Of a stretch of DNA of 64,000 nucleotides, positions 38,459-46,524 are shown piece by piece; positions within the stretch are counted from its first letter, which is position 1, and each line of letters starts with the position of its first letter. The translations under genes and the position numbers were made by a program. Below the pieces are notes generated by a model. It was not told the origin of the DNA. It saw nothing but the letters and a program-made list of their open reading frames with translations, and searched no databases. The stretch is from Marivivens donghaensis (GTDB lineage: Bacteria; Pseudomonadota; Alphaproteobacteria; Rhodobacterales; Rhodobacteraceae). The stretch lies in the NCBI RefSeq assembly GCF_011806565.1, contig NZ_JAATOP010000002.1:394515-458514 (forward strand), read 5' to 3'.

Positions 38459-38593
38459 TCAGGCGCTCAGCTTCTTGCGGCCACGTGCGCGACGGGCGTT
38501 AAGGACTTTACGGCCAGCCTTAGTTGCCATGCGGGCACGGAAGCCGTGACGGTTCTTGCGAACTCGGTTCGAGGGTTGGAACGTGCGCTTCAT
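38459..38593 (-). CDS. rpmH: 50S ribosomal protein L34
   Basis: The 44-residue L34 was read directly from the minus strand: it starts [21 protein letters not shown], continues through the conserved [23 protein letters not shown] end, and stops at TGA (complement 38459-38461). It is too short for most open-reading-frame scans. It heads the rpmH-rnpA-yidD-ttcA block, as in most bacteria, with a promoter candidate about 75 bases upstream. Confidence 0.97.
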   Translation of the reverse strand: MKRTFQPSNRVRKNRHGFRARMATKAGRKVLNARRARGRKKLSA

Positions 38594-38665
38594 CGCGTTC
38601 TCTCCGGTCTAAAAGAAGGCCGAACCCGTCTCAGGATTCGAGGCCGTTAAGCATTCGAGGCCCTG

Positions 38666-38694
38666 CCTTTAGTCGCGATACCGTCATGTGTCAA
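38666..38694 (-). promoter_or_regulatory. candidate promoter for rpmH-rnpA
   Basis: On the minus strand TTGACA (38694-38689), a 17-base spacer and TAAAGG (38671-38666) precede rpmH by 73 bases. The -35 is a perfect consensus and the -10 is moderate. The remaining 155 bases up to 38848 hold no gene and should include the promoter of the divergent TVP38-like gene. Confidence 0.5.
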
Positions 38695-38848
38695 CGCGGC
38701 TCACCGTGGTTTTTGCCCTGATCCCACGATTCTCCGCCTTGTTATTGCAACAATTTATCATAGCGGCGTGAGAACCCTATCCGGCGCGCTATCTTTCGGC
38801 CATTGAGCGCTTATTGCTCGACCTTATTTTACGCGGAAAATTGACCCT

Positions 38849-39559
38849 ATGCCACGATTGATCCGGCTAATGCCCATCGCGATCCTCGCTGTAGCCGCGG
38901 CGATTCTCTATGCGATGTATGGCGAGTATCTGAGCTTTGATGCTCTCCGAGATCAGCGTGAGGCTTTGCTGGCTTATCGCGATAGTCATTATGTGGCTGC
39001 GGTCATTATTTTCGTTGCCGTCTACGTGGCTATCGTCGCTACCTCTATCCCCGGCGCGACGATCATCTCGCTCACGGGCGGGTTCCTTTTTTCGATTTTT
39101 CCTGGGCTTTTGCTGAACGTGCTCGGGGCGACTGTCGGCGCGACGCTTCTGTTCCTCGCGGTACGCTTCGGGTTCGGCGACACGCTGGTGTCCCGCATCG
39201 ATTCGAGCTCGGGCCGCGTGAAGCGGATCAAGGACGGCATCGACGAAAACCAGTGGTCGGTTCTCTTTGCAATGCGGCTTTTGCCACTCGTGCCGTTCTT
39301 TGTCGCGAATCTGCTGCCTGCGCTCATGGGCGTGCCGCTCTATCGCTATGTCGTCACGACTGCGCTCGGCATCATTCCGGGCGCTTTCCTCTATACATCG
39401 GCGGGCGCCGGCCTTGGCGCTGTGTTCGACGCGGGAGAATTGCCTGATGCGTCGAGTTTTCTGGAACCTCGCTATCTTGTGATCGTTATCTTGGTAGTTT
39501 GTGCGGCGCTGGTGCCGAGCACCTGGAAGCGCTGGCAGGGCAAAAGGACGCCTGAATGA
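38849..39559 (+). CDS. TVP38/TMEM64 family membrane protein
   Basis: A 236-residue inner-membrane protein with about six hydrophobic segments, of the VTT/DedA-like TVP38/TMEM64 group. Visible core: YVAIVATSIPGATIISLTGGFLFSIFPGLLLNVLGATVGATLLFLAVRFGFGDTLVSRI and MRLLPLVPFFVANLLPALMGVPLYRYVVTTALGIIPGAFLYTSAGAGLG. The family is linked to lipid scrambling or transport in other systems; this one is untested. The stop overlaps the oxidoreductase start by 4 bases (ATGA), so the two are coupled. Confidence 0.85.
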   Translation: MPRLIRLMPIAILAVAAAILYAMYGEYLSFDALRDQREALLAYRDSHYVAAVIIFVAVYVAIVATSIPGATIISLTGGFLFSIFPGLLLNVLGATVGATLLFLAVRFGFGDTLVSRIDSSSGRVKRIKDGIDENQWSVLFAMRLLPLVPFFVANLLPALMGVPLYRYVVTTALGIIPGAFLYTSAGAGLGAVFDAGELPDASSFLEPRYLVIVILVVCAALVPSTWKRWQGKRTPE

Positions 39560-40920
39560 ACACCATTAAAACAGATGTCTGCGTGATTGGCGCAGGCTCC
39601 GGCGGTTTGACCGTGGCTTCGGGCGCAGTGCAGATGGGCGCCAAAGTTGTCCTGATCGAAGCGGGCAAGATGGGCGGCGATTGCCTGAACTACGGCTGCG
39701 TTCCGTCGAAAACGCTGATCCATGCGGGCCGCGCTGGCATGAACTACGCCGAGGCTATGGCCGACGTTCAGCGCGCCATCACGACCATTGCTCCTCACGA
39801 CAGTCAGGAACGCTTTGAAAAGCTGGGCTGCACTGTCATCCGCGACACTGCGCGGTTCGAGGACGAGGACACCATTATTGCAGGTGATACCCGTATCGGA
39901 GCGCGGCGCATCGTGATCGCGACGGGCTCTTCGCCGATGGTGCCGCCAATCGACGGTATCGACAGTGTGCCATACCTGACCAACGAGACGCTGTTTGCGC
40001 AGCGGGAGACGCCAGAGCACCTGATCATCATCGGCGGCGGCCCCATCGGGATCGAGATGGCCTTTGCCCACCGGTCGTTTGGCTGCGAAGTCACCGTCAT
40101 CGACGGCGACCAAGCGCTGAGCAAAGAAGACCCTGACGCGGCTAAGATTGTGCTCGACCGGTTGCGGGCCGAAGGCGTCACTCTCATGGAGGGCGCGAAG
40201 GTCGAAGCCGTTTCAGCTGAGAATGGCGTCACCGTTCAAACGTCCAAGGGGCCTGTAACCGGTTCGCATCTGCTCGTGGCCGCTGGCCGCAAGCCGAACC
40301 TCGATAAGCTCGACCTTGATAAGGGCAACGTCCCGCGAACGAAGACTGGCGTCGACGTGGACGGTTCCCTCCGTTCGGTAAGCAATAAGAAAGTCTACGC
40401 GATCGGCGATGCTGCGGGCGGAATGCAGTTCACTCACCTAGCGGGCTATCACGGCGGGGTCATCATCCGCTCAATGCTGTTCGGTATTCCGGCCAAGGCC
40501 AAGACCGCGCACATCCCGCGCGTTACTTACGGCTCGCCCGAGCTGGCCCAGATCGGCCTGACCGAAGCCGAGGCTCGCAAGGAACACGGCGACAAGCTCA
40601 CCGTCATTCGCGAAGACCTTAAATCGAACGACCGCGCCGTGACGGCTGGCATCACCGAAGGTTTCATCAAGCTGATGGTGCACAAGGGTCGCCCCGTCGG
40701 CGTCACCCTCGTCGCGCCGAATGCGGGCGATTTGATCGCACCGTGGGCGCTCGCGATGGCGAACAACATGAAGCTTTCGGCTATGTCGAACGCTGTTTTT
40801 CCCTATCCGACGCTTGCCGAGATTAACAAACGCGCTGCCGGTTCCTATTTTAGTCCCAAGCTGTTCGACAGCGCGCTGGTCAAGACTGCCGTCGGCCTCG
40901 TGCAGCGCTGGCTCCCGTAG
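39556..40920 (+). CDS. FAD-dependent pyridine nucleotide-disulfide oxidoreductase (MerA/Lpd-like)
   Basis: A 454-residue class-I flavoprotein disulfide reductase. It has the FAD-binding CVIGAGSGGLTVA near residues 9-21, the redox-active pair GGDCLNYGCVPSK near 43-55, the NAD(P)H-binding IIIGGGPIGIEMA and the second FAD motif VYAIGDAAGG. The C-terminal interface domain (VTYGSPELAQIGLTEAEA...) is present. The terminal motif of true dihydrolipoamide dehydrogenases is absent, so it is more like the MerA-like enzymes that pair with TVP38 proteins. Substrate unknown. Confidence 0.85.
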   Translation: MNTIKTDVCVIGAGSGGLTVASGAVQMGAKVVLIEAGKMGGDCLNYGCVPSKTLIHAGRAGMNYAEAMADVQRAITTIAPHDSQERFEKLGCTVIRDTARFEDEDTIIAGDTRIGARRIVIATGSSPMVPPIDGIDSVPYLTNETLFAQRETPEHLIIIGGGPIGIEMAFAHRSFGCEVTVIDGDQALSKEDPDAAKIVLDRLRAEGVTLMEGAKVEAVSAENGVTVQTSKGPVTGSHLLVAAGRKPNLDKLDLDKGNVPRTKTGVDVDGSLRSVSNKKVYAIGDAAGGMQFTHLAGYHGGVIIRSMLFGIPAKAKTAHIPRVTYGSPELAQIGLTEAEARKEHGDKLTVIREDLKSNDRAVTAGITEGFIKLMVHKGRPVGVTLVAPNAGDLIAPWALAMANNMKLSAMSNAVFPYPTLAEINKRAAGSYFSPKLFDSALVKTAVGLVQRWLP

Positions 40921-40935
40921 GAGCACGGAGGATCA

Positions 40936-42336
40936 ATGTTCAAGACACTCTCAGGGCGCTTCCTGTTCCTGACGGTCATCTTTGTACTGCTGGCGGAGGT
41001 TTTCATCTTCGTCCCTTCCGTTGCGCGCTATCGGCAGGATTATCTGTCATTGCGCCTCGAACGAGCCCAGATCGCCTCGCTGGCGCTACTTGCCGACGGC
41101 ATGATCTCCGATTCGCTGGAGAAGGAGCTGCTGGATAACGCCGGCGTCTTTAACGTCGTGCTCCGCCGTGACGAAGTGCGCGAACTTGCACTGTCATCGC
41201 CGATTCCCTCGCCGATTGTTGCCACTTACGACTTGCGCGACGATGGTGCGGTGACGCTGATTTCAGACGCGCTGTCAGCCATGTTCACCAAGGGTAACCC
41301 GATCATCCGCGTCATCGGCAACCCTGTGCAGGACGGCGGTCTACTGATCGAAGTCACGATGGAGCAGGGGCCCTTGCGGCAGGCGATGCTGGAATATGGC
41401 CTGAATGTTTTTATCCTGTCGGCTGCGATCTCGATCATCACCGCGATGTTGTTGTTCGTTGCCGTCCGAACCTTCCTTGTTGCGCCGATCAAGGGCGTTG
41501 TGCGGGCCATGTCGGTCTATGCAGAAGCGCCCGAGGATGCGCGGCGCATTATCAATCCGACCGCGAGCGTCGCCGAACTTCGCGAGGCGGAAGACGCGCT
41601 GCGATCGATGCAGACCCAGCTCACCGGCGCACTGAAACAGCGCGAACGCCTCGCCCAGCTTGGTGAGGGCGTCGCGAAGGTCAGCCACGATCTGCGCAAC
41701 ATTCTCACCTCGGCCCAGCTGTTCACCGACCGTATCGAGGTGTCTACTGATCCCGTTGTGCAGCGACTCGCGCCCAAACTGGTCAACTCGATCACCCGTG
41801 CCGTGCATCTTTGCGAAAACACGCTGGCCTTCGGACGCGCTTCCGAGCCGCCGCCGAATCTTACCCGCTTCGCGCTGGCCGAGATTGTATCGGACGTTAT
41901 CGACAGCGAACGTTTGTCAGCGGGCGATTATGACATCTCGTTTGCCGAGGATATTCCCGCCTCCATGACCGTTCGCGCCGATAGCGAGCAGCTTTATCGC
42001 GTCATCGGTAACCTTGTGCGCAACGCCCGTCAGGCCATCATGAACACCGGCGATTCCGGTGAGATCAGCATTCAGGCCAGCGAGGATGAAAACCGTTGGC
42101 GCATCGTTGTGGCTGACACTGGGCCGGGTCTTCCGATGCGTGCCAAAGATCACCTTTTCCAAGCTTTCCATGGCGGCGCATCAAAGGGCGGCTCCGGCTT
42201 GGGCCTTGTTATTGCTTCGGAATTGATCCGCGGCCACGGCGGTCAGCTTGGTCTGCTAACTACCGGACCGGAGGGCACGACCTTCGAAATCATCCTGCCG
42301 AAGAGCGACTTCCAAATTATTTCGACCGAGACATAA
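40936..42336 (+). CDS. membrane sensor histidine kinase without adjacent regulator
   Basis: A 466-residue kinase with an N-terminal membrane segment, a periplasmic domain of about 120 residues, a second segment (NVFILSAAISIITAMLLFVAVRTFL), a HAMP-like linker, and the catalytic part. The phospho-acceptor is His in VSHDLRNILTSAQL; N box RVIGNLVRNARQAI, G1 DTGPGLP and G2 GGSGLGLVIA are intact. It lies 15 bases after the flavoprotein gene, with AGGAGCACGGAGG in between. No response regulator gene is next to it; the next feature is a tRNA. Confidence 0.88.
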   Translation: MFKTLSGRFLFLTVIFVLLAEVFIFVPSVARYRQDYLSLRLERAQIASLALLADGMISDSLEKELLDNAGVFNVVLRRDEVRELALSSPIPSPIVATYDLRDDGAVTLISDALSAMFTKGNPIIRVIGNPVQDGGLLIEVTMEQGPLRQAMLEYGLNVFILSAAISIITAMLLFVAVRTFLVAPIKGVVRAMSVYAEAPEDARRIINPTASVAELREAEDALRSMQTQLTGALKQRERLAQLGEGVAKVSHDLRNILTSAQLFTDRIEVSTDPVVQRLAPKLVNSITRAVHLCENTLAFGRASEPPPNLTRFALAEIVSDVIDSERLSAGDYDISFAEDIPASMTVRADSEQLYRVIGNLVRNARQAIMNTGDSGEISIQASEDENRWRIVVADTGPGLPMRAKDHLFQAFHGGASKGGSGLGLVIASELIRGHGGQLGLLTTGPEGTTFEIILPKSDFQIISTET

Positions 42337-42398
42337 AAAAGTTGCTTTTCGCTCTTGCGCTCCCCGAACGCTAAAGGTACATCGCCCTCACTCACCGC

Positions 42399-42475
42399 GG
42401 ACTGGTAGCTCAGTTGGATAGAGTACTTGACTACGAATCAAGGGGTCGGGGGTTCGAATCCTCCCCAGTCCGCCA
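42399..42475 (+). tRNA. tRNA-Arg (ACG)
   Basis: A full cloverleaf can be drawn: acceptor GGACTGG (42399-42405) with CCAGTCC (42465-42471), discriminator G and encoded CCA. The D arm is GTAGCTCAGTTGGATAGAGTAC, the anticodon stem CTTGA/TCAAG with loop CTACGAA, and the T arm contains GGTTCGAATCC. The anticodon ACG is at 42433-42435; A34 would be converted to inosine by TadA. Confidence 0.96.
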
Positions 42476-42610
42476 CTTCCCTCCCGAAAGTGTAACAAAT
42501 CCAACTGGCTAAGCAGCCGGATGCGGTTTGATGTTCGCGCGTTGCGACCGTCGGGAACCCAAACATATCTCCGATTGTTTCCTTTCCACGTTATCAAATG
42601 GAGGAGACCT

Positions 42611-43609
42611 ATGCCGGACGGTCAGGTGCTATCTTGCGGGTTGGTACATACGTCCGACCGCGAACCAGGTTTCCTGCGGCGTCGCGCAGGAAAAGGGTTC
42701 AGTTATCGCGATCCTGACGGCAAAAAGCCGGACGTTATTGCGCTCGAGCGTATACGCGGCCTCGGCATTCCTCCTGCTTATGAAAACGTCTGGATCTGTA
42801 TGCTCGACAATGGTCATCTTCAGGCCACGGGCACCGACGTTTCGGGTCGCAAGCAATACCGCTATCACCCGCTCTGGTCGTCGGCGCAGGCCGAAACCAA
42901 GTTTTCCCAACTGATCGCTTTTGGTGAGGCGTTACCCTCGATTCGTCGCCGTGTGCGGCGCGATCTGCAAGAGGACGCGGGCGATATGGCGTTCAGCCTC
43001 GCCGCGCTGGTTCTGCTTTTGGACCGCGGGCATCTGCGGATCGGCAATCCTGCATACACCGCGACGAACCGATCGTTCGGGGCTACGACGTTGCTGTCGC
43101 GGCATCTGTCGCTGGGGGATGGCGTGGTGAAGTTGAAATATCGCGCGAAAGGCGGGAAACGGGTGCAGAAAAGCCTGCGCGATAAGCGCCTTCATAAAAT
43201 CATGCAACAGATCGGCGACCTTCCCGGCAAGCAGCTGTTTAGTTGGATCGACGAAGGCGGCCAGTCCCGCAGCCTCAGCTCGCACGACGTGAACTCGTAC
43301 CTGTCGGACATCACTGGCCAGAACGTGACGGCGAAGACCTTCCGGACTTGGGGCGGAACGCTCGCCGCGTTTGAAACCGCGCTTGCCGCCGACGAAGACG
43401 AGCGCCTAACGATCAAGGCGATGGCCGAGGCTTCGGCAGAGGTTCTCAGCAACACGCCGACCATCAGTCGCAAATCCTACATCCACCCTGACGTGCTGGA
43501 CCTTGCCGAGATGCCAGATCGCCACAAGATGCTGTCGGGTATCACTGCGCCTGAAATGGCCGAACTGCGGGTGCCTGAGCGCAAACTTCTGACTTTCCTC
43601 GGCCGCTAA
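42611..43609 (+). CDS. DNA topoisomerase IB (poxvirus-type)
   Basis: A 332-residue type IB topoisomerase of the bacterial/poxvirus family, which relaxes supercoils through a 3'-phosphotyrosine. Family markers are IRGLGIPPAYENVWIC, GTDVSGRKQYRYHP, LRIGNPAYTATNRSFGATTLLSRH, VTAKTFRTWGGTLAAFE and SRKSYIHPDVL with the catalytic Tyr near residue 290. GGAGGAGA at 42600-42607 supports the ATG at 42611; an upstream in-frame ATG at 42521 is unsupported. It sits alone between a tRNA gene and an unrelated membrane protein. Confidence 0.9.
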   Translation: MPDGQVLSCGLVHTSDREPGFLRRRAGKGFSYRDPDGKKPDVIALERIRGLGIPPAYENVWICMLDNGHLQATGTDVSGRKQYRYHPLWSSAQAETKFSQLIAFGEALPSIRRRVRRDLQEDAGDMAFSLAALVLLLDRGHLRIGNPAYTATNRSFGATTLLSRHLSLGDGVVKLKYRAKGGKRVQKSLRDKRLHKIMQQIGDLPGKQLFSWIDEGGQSRSLSSHDVNSYLSDITGQNVTAKTFRTWGGTLAAFETALAADEDERLTIKAMAEASAEVLSNTPTISRKSYIHPDVLDLAEMPDRHKMLSGITAPEMAELRVPERKLLTFLGR

Positions 43610-43714
43610 GCCGTTCACATCACCGTAGGTTTTCCTTTCATCGCCGCCGCGCGCTTGATCTGTCGTGCAAGCAGCAACACTTTATGGGCGAAACCTCATA
43701 GGAGACGGCACCGG

Positions 43715-45004
43715 ATGACAGACCGCTATGCGCCTCAGGGCGACAACGGCCATGGCCTGAGACATGCAAGGGAACTCGAAGGACATCTTGCTTGGCTCGA
43801 TACATTTTCCGGCGCCGCGCTCGCGGTTCTATCCACCGCTTCGGGCATCTACACCTACCTCGGCGTCTCGGGTCTGCTGGACGACACGGGAGCGTTTTCG
43901 TTCTTTGCCGCAGCGGCTTATTCCATTGCTGTGTCTGTCGGCATCTTCGTCTTCTGGTCATATCTGATGCGGCTTTTGCCTGCGATGCGGACCACGGCGT
44001 CGAAGATTAAACTGACTGGCGCGATGGTACTGGGCTGCGGCGCGATTATCGCGATGTCGTCTTGGCTGAACGCTGCGGCGCTCGCTGGTGCGGCGGCGGT
44101 TGAACAGCACTTGGCGGAAACCGTGCAGGACTATCAGGTCGCGCTGGAGCAGGCCCACGACACCGCAATCACCGCGCAGGCGTTGGAGCGCGACGTGGCC
44201 CGTGTGCGTCAGAGCTTCGAAGACCTGTCGGCACAGGAAGCAGACGGTAACCTCTCCGGCCTCGCTGGTCGCGGCGCTGTTTTCCGTGTGCTGACCCAGA
44301 AGGCTGCGGAATTATCTGCCCTTGAAGAACAGATCGTTCAGCAAGCGCCGTTCATCGAAGCCGCTTTTGACGAAGGCAACGCCACGCTTTCGCGTATGCG
44401 CGCACTGACGGTAGAGCAGGGGCCCGTTGAATCCCGTTCGGTCGCGTTCAGCGAGGAAGCTGTGCGCCTCGCAGGTCTTGTTGCGCAGCTCCGCCAGTTC
44501 TCCGTTGCTCCCCTTGTCGAACGTGCGGCCGCTGACCTGTCCGAGTCAGTGGTCTTGCCCGAGCTGGATAGCCGCACCACGGACGGGCAAGCCGCGCAGC
44601 AACAGACCATCACGTCGGTGCTCGAAGTCCTCCAACTTCGCGCGGCGTCCCTGTCGCAAGCGGCAGAGGAAGTGCTCGCCCGCCCCGCGCCGCCCGAGGT
44701 GATCTACACCCCAGTTTCCGCGGCAGACGCGGTGATCCTCTATGCGCGCAACTTCATGCCGTCTTGGGCCGGTGCGATCGCCATCGACCTGCTGCCTGCC
44801 GTGCTCGTGCTGATCCTCATGGTCACCCAATCGGCCATTCGCGCCGGGCGAGGTGATTTGCCGCCCGAAGACACGCTGACGCTGGCTGAACTCCGCGCCG
44901 CGCTTCATGCCATCCGCGAAGTGGAAACGGCTGTCGAACTGCGCACTCCGCCGCGCGATGTGGTTACGCCGACGGATGCGCCCAAACCGAGTGTGACCGA
45001 GTGA
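43715..45004 (+). CDS. uncharacterised membrane protein with a long helical domain
   Basis: I do not recognise this 429-residue protein. It has three hydrophobic segments near the N-terminus (about residues 30-58, 68-95 and 104-132), then about 230 residues of Ala/Glu/Gln-rich helix (VEQHLAETVQDYQVALEQAHDTA...) and a single C-terminal hydrophobic segment (WAGAIAIDLLPAVLVLILMV), ending in an acidic tail. The helical part may be a coiled coil. The start at 43715 has AGGAGA upstream. The stop overlaps the next gene's GTG (GTGA), so it is translated together with the ClpP-like protein. Confidence 0.75.
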   Translation: MTDRYAPQGDNGHGLRHARELEGHLAWLDTFSGAALAVLSTASGIYTYLGVSGLLDDTGAFSFFAAAAYSIAVSVGIFVFWSYLMRLLPAMRTTASKIKLTGAMVLGCGAIIAMSSWLNAAALAGAAAVEQHLAETVQDYQVALEQAHDTAITAQALERDVARVRQSFEDLSAQEADGNLSGLAGRGAVFRVLTQKAAELSALEEQIVQQAPFIEAAFDEGNATLSRMRALTVEQGPVESRSVAFSEEAVRLAGLVAQLRQFSVAPLVERAAADLSESVVLPELDSRTTDGQAAQQQTITSVLEVLQLRAASLSQAAEEVLARPAPPEVIYTPVSAADAVILYARNFMPSWAGAIAIDLLPAVLVLILMVTQSAIRAGRGDLPPEDTLTLAELRAALHAIREVETAVELRTPPRDVVTPTDAPKPSVTE

Positions 45005-45759
45005 GCGGCAAGTCGAACACCGTTCGCCGCGCCATCCTTGCTATTCTCGCTTTCCAGATCGGGATGGCGATTGTGCTAGCGGGCGGCGATCTGATGCGGG
45101 CGCTACCGTCACTCATCGCGCCGTCGAACCAGCCCTCGCTCGACAATCCCGTCAGCCCAGGCGATCAGACGCGGCGCTTTCGACCTGCCGACATTCCTGC
45201 CCGCCCCGGCAATCCCGACCGCGTGACGGACATCCCGTCGCCGGGGAACATGCCGTCGCGCCTGCGGTTCGAGGAAGCCGGCGATGCCGTGCTGCTCACC
45301 GGTACCATCGCGGGTGGGGATGCCGAGCGGTTCGACGAATGGCTCGAAGGACGCGATGCGCCGCAAACTATCCGTCTGCACTCCCCCGGCGGCTCTGTCA
45401 TGGACGCGCTCGCGATTGGCCGGACGATCCGTGACATGGACGCAGGCACCGTAATGGAGAGCGGCGATATCTGTTTCTCTGCCTGTCCGTATGTCCTCGC
45501 CGGAGGTGTGACGCGCACCGTCGATGAGGATTCGCTTGTGGGCGTCCATCAGCACTATTTCGACGAAAACGTCGCCCTTCCCGCATTCATCGCGGTCGAG
45601 GATATCCAGCGCGGGCAGGCTGCTGTGGTGGGTTATCTGAGCGACATGGGCATCGACTTGCGGATCATGGAGTTGTCCCTGTCGACCCCACCGGACGAGA
45701 TTTACGTGCTGCTGCCCGAAGAGCTTGATGAGTACGGAATGACAACGACCGACAGTTAA
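45001..45759 (+). CDS. ClpP-like serine protease-fold protein, membrane-anchored
   Basis: A 252-residue protein with an N-terminal hydrophobic anchor (AILAILAFQIGMAIVLAGG), a Pro-rich linker and a ClpP/crotonase-type domain. The domain shows IRLHSPGGSVMDALAIGRTIRDM, DICFSACPYVLAGG with a candidate nucleophile Ser160, and LVGVHQHYF with a candidate His183 or His185. It is probably periplasmic-facing. The GTG start at 45001 overlaps the previous stop by 4 bases. Similar periplasmic ClpP-like proteins exist in alphaproteobacteria, but their substrates are unknown; activity is inferred. Confidence 0.72.
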   Translation: MSGKSNTVRRAILAILAFQIGMAIVLAGGDLMRALPSLIAPSNQPSLDNPVSPGDQTRRFRPADIPARPGNPDRVTDIPSPGNMPSRLRFEEAGDAVLLTGTIAGGDAERFDEWLEGRDAPQTIRLHSPGGSVMDALAIGRTIRDMDAGTVMESGDICFSACPYVLAGGVTRTVDEDSLVGVHQHYFDENVALPAFIAVEDIQRGQAAVVGYLSDMGIDLRIMELSLSTPPDEIYVLLPEELDEYGMTTTDS

Positions 45760-45858
45760 ATGCTGCTCGGAGTATTTCTCAGGTCGCAATCGCGTCCCTC
45801 ATGACCTATGTCCAAAAAAAATATATGGGACAGCCCGCAACGCCGGGTGGATAGGTGT

Positions 45859-46482
45859 ATGAGCAATAATTTCCGGTTCGATGCGGTTTTTTGGGATATG
45901 GACGGGACGCTGGTAGATAGCGAGCCGAACCACCTGCGGTCTTTTGTCGACGCAATGGGCGCGCTGGGCCTGACGATCCCCGATGACTTTCACGACCGGA
46001 CGCTCGGGATGACCGAAAAGGATGTCCACGAATATCTGCGCAGCGACCTCGGGCTGGAACTAGACCTCGTCGAATGGGCACAGGCGCGTTTCGAGGCCTA
46101 CGCCGCAAAGCCAGAAATGGTGAAGCCGCATGAGGTCGCTTTCCCGATCTGGGAAAAGCTTGATGAGATGGGCGTGCAGCAGATGGTCGTATCGAACTCG
46201 GACCGCCTCATCGTCGAATATAATCTCGAGCGCGTTGGCCTGCTGCGTCCGCAGCTGAAAACCATCAGCCGCAATGACGTGATCAAGGGCAAGCCGGATG
46301 CGGAGCCCTACCTGCGGGCGGCTTACCTTTGCGAGGTTGAGCCGTCGAAATGTGCTGTGATCGAAGATAGTGCGACCGGATTGGCGGCAGGTTTCGCGGC
46401 CGGAATGACGGTGTTTATGATGCCGGAGTTCGCGTCCGAGACGCCTCATCCATATCAGCCCATCGCATCACTGCTGGGCTAA
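45859..46482 (+). CDS. HAD-IA hydrolase (beta-phosphoglucomutase/YcjU-like)
   Basis: A 207-residue HAD hydrolase: motif I VFWDMDGTLVDSEP, helical cap, motif II VVSNSD, motif III KGKPDAEPYL and motif IV IEDSATGLAAG. These motifs fit the beta-phosphoglucomutase/sugar-phosphatase branch. The ATG at 45859 (AGGTG ahead) gives the conserved start; an upstream in-frame ATG at 45808 would add 17 residues across an A8 run. It is the last plus-strand gene before the convergent tct operon. Confidence 0.82.
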   Translation: MSNNFRFDAVFWDMDGTLVDSEPNHLRSFVDAMGALGLTIPDDFHDRTLGMTEKDVHEYLRSDLGLELDLVEWAQARFEAYAAKPEMVKPHEVAFPIWEKLDEMGVQQMVVSNSDRLIVEYNLERVGLLRPQLKTISRNDVIKGKPDAEPYLRAAYLCEVEPSKCAVIEDSATGLAAGFAAGMTVFMMPEFASETPHPYQPIASLLG

Positions 46483-46489
46483 GTAAGGA

Positions 46490-46523
46490 GCCCTCCGCGA
46501 GATGATCGCGGAGGGCCTTTTCT
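46490..46523 (+). terminator. rho-independent terminator after the HAD gene
   Basis: Perfect 11-bp stem GCCCTCCGCGA (46490-46500) with TCGCGGAGGGC (46506-46516), 5-base loop, followed by a T-rich tail. It lies between the convergent HAD gene and tctA. Confidence 0.85.
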
Positions 46524-46524
46524 T

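Noticed and set aside
38594..38848. A replication origin upstream of rpmH
   Set aside because: The AT-rich stretch has no convincing cluster of DnaA boxes, and dnaA is not adjacent.
42399..42475. tRNA-Arg(ACG) as an island attachment site
   Set aside because: No integrase and no repeat of its 3' end were found nearby, unlike tRNA-Arg(UCU).
45808..45858. Upstream start for the HAD gene and an A8 slippage tract
   Set aside because: The family-like N-terminus begins at 45859, so the A8 run probably lies outside the coding region.
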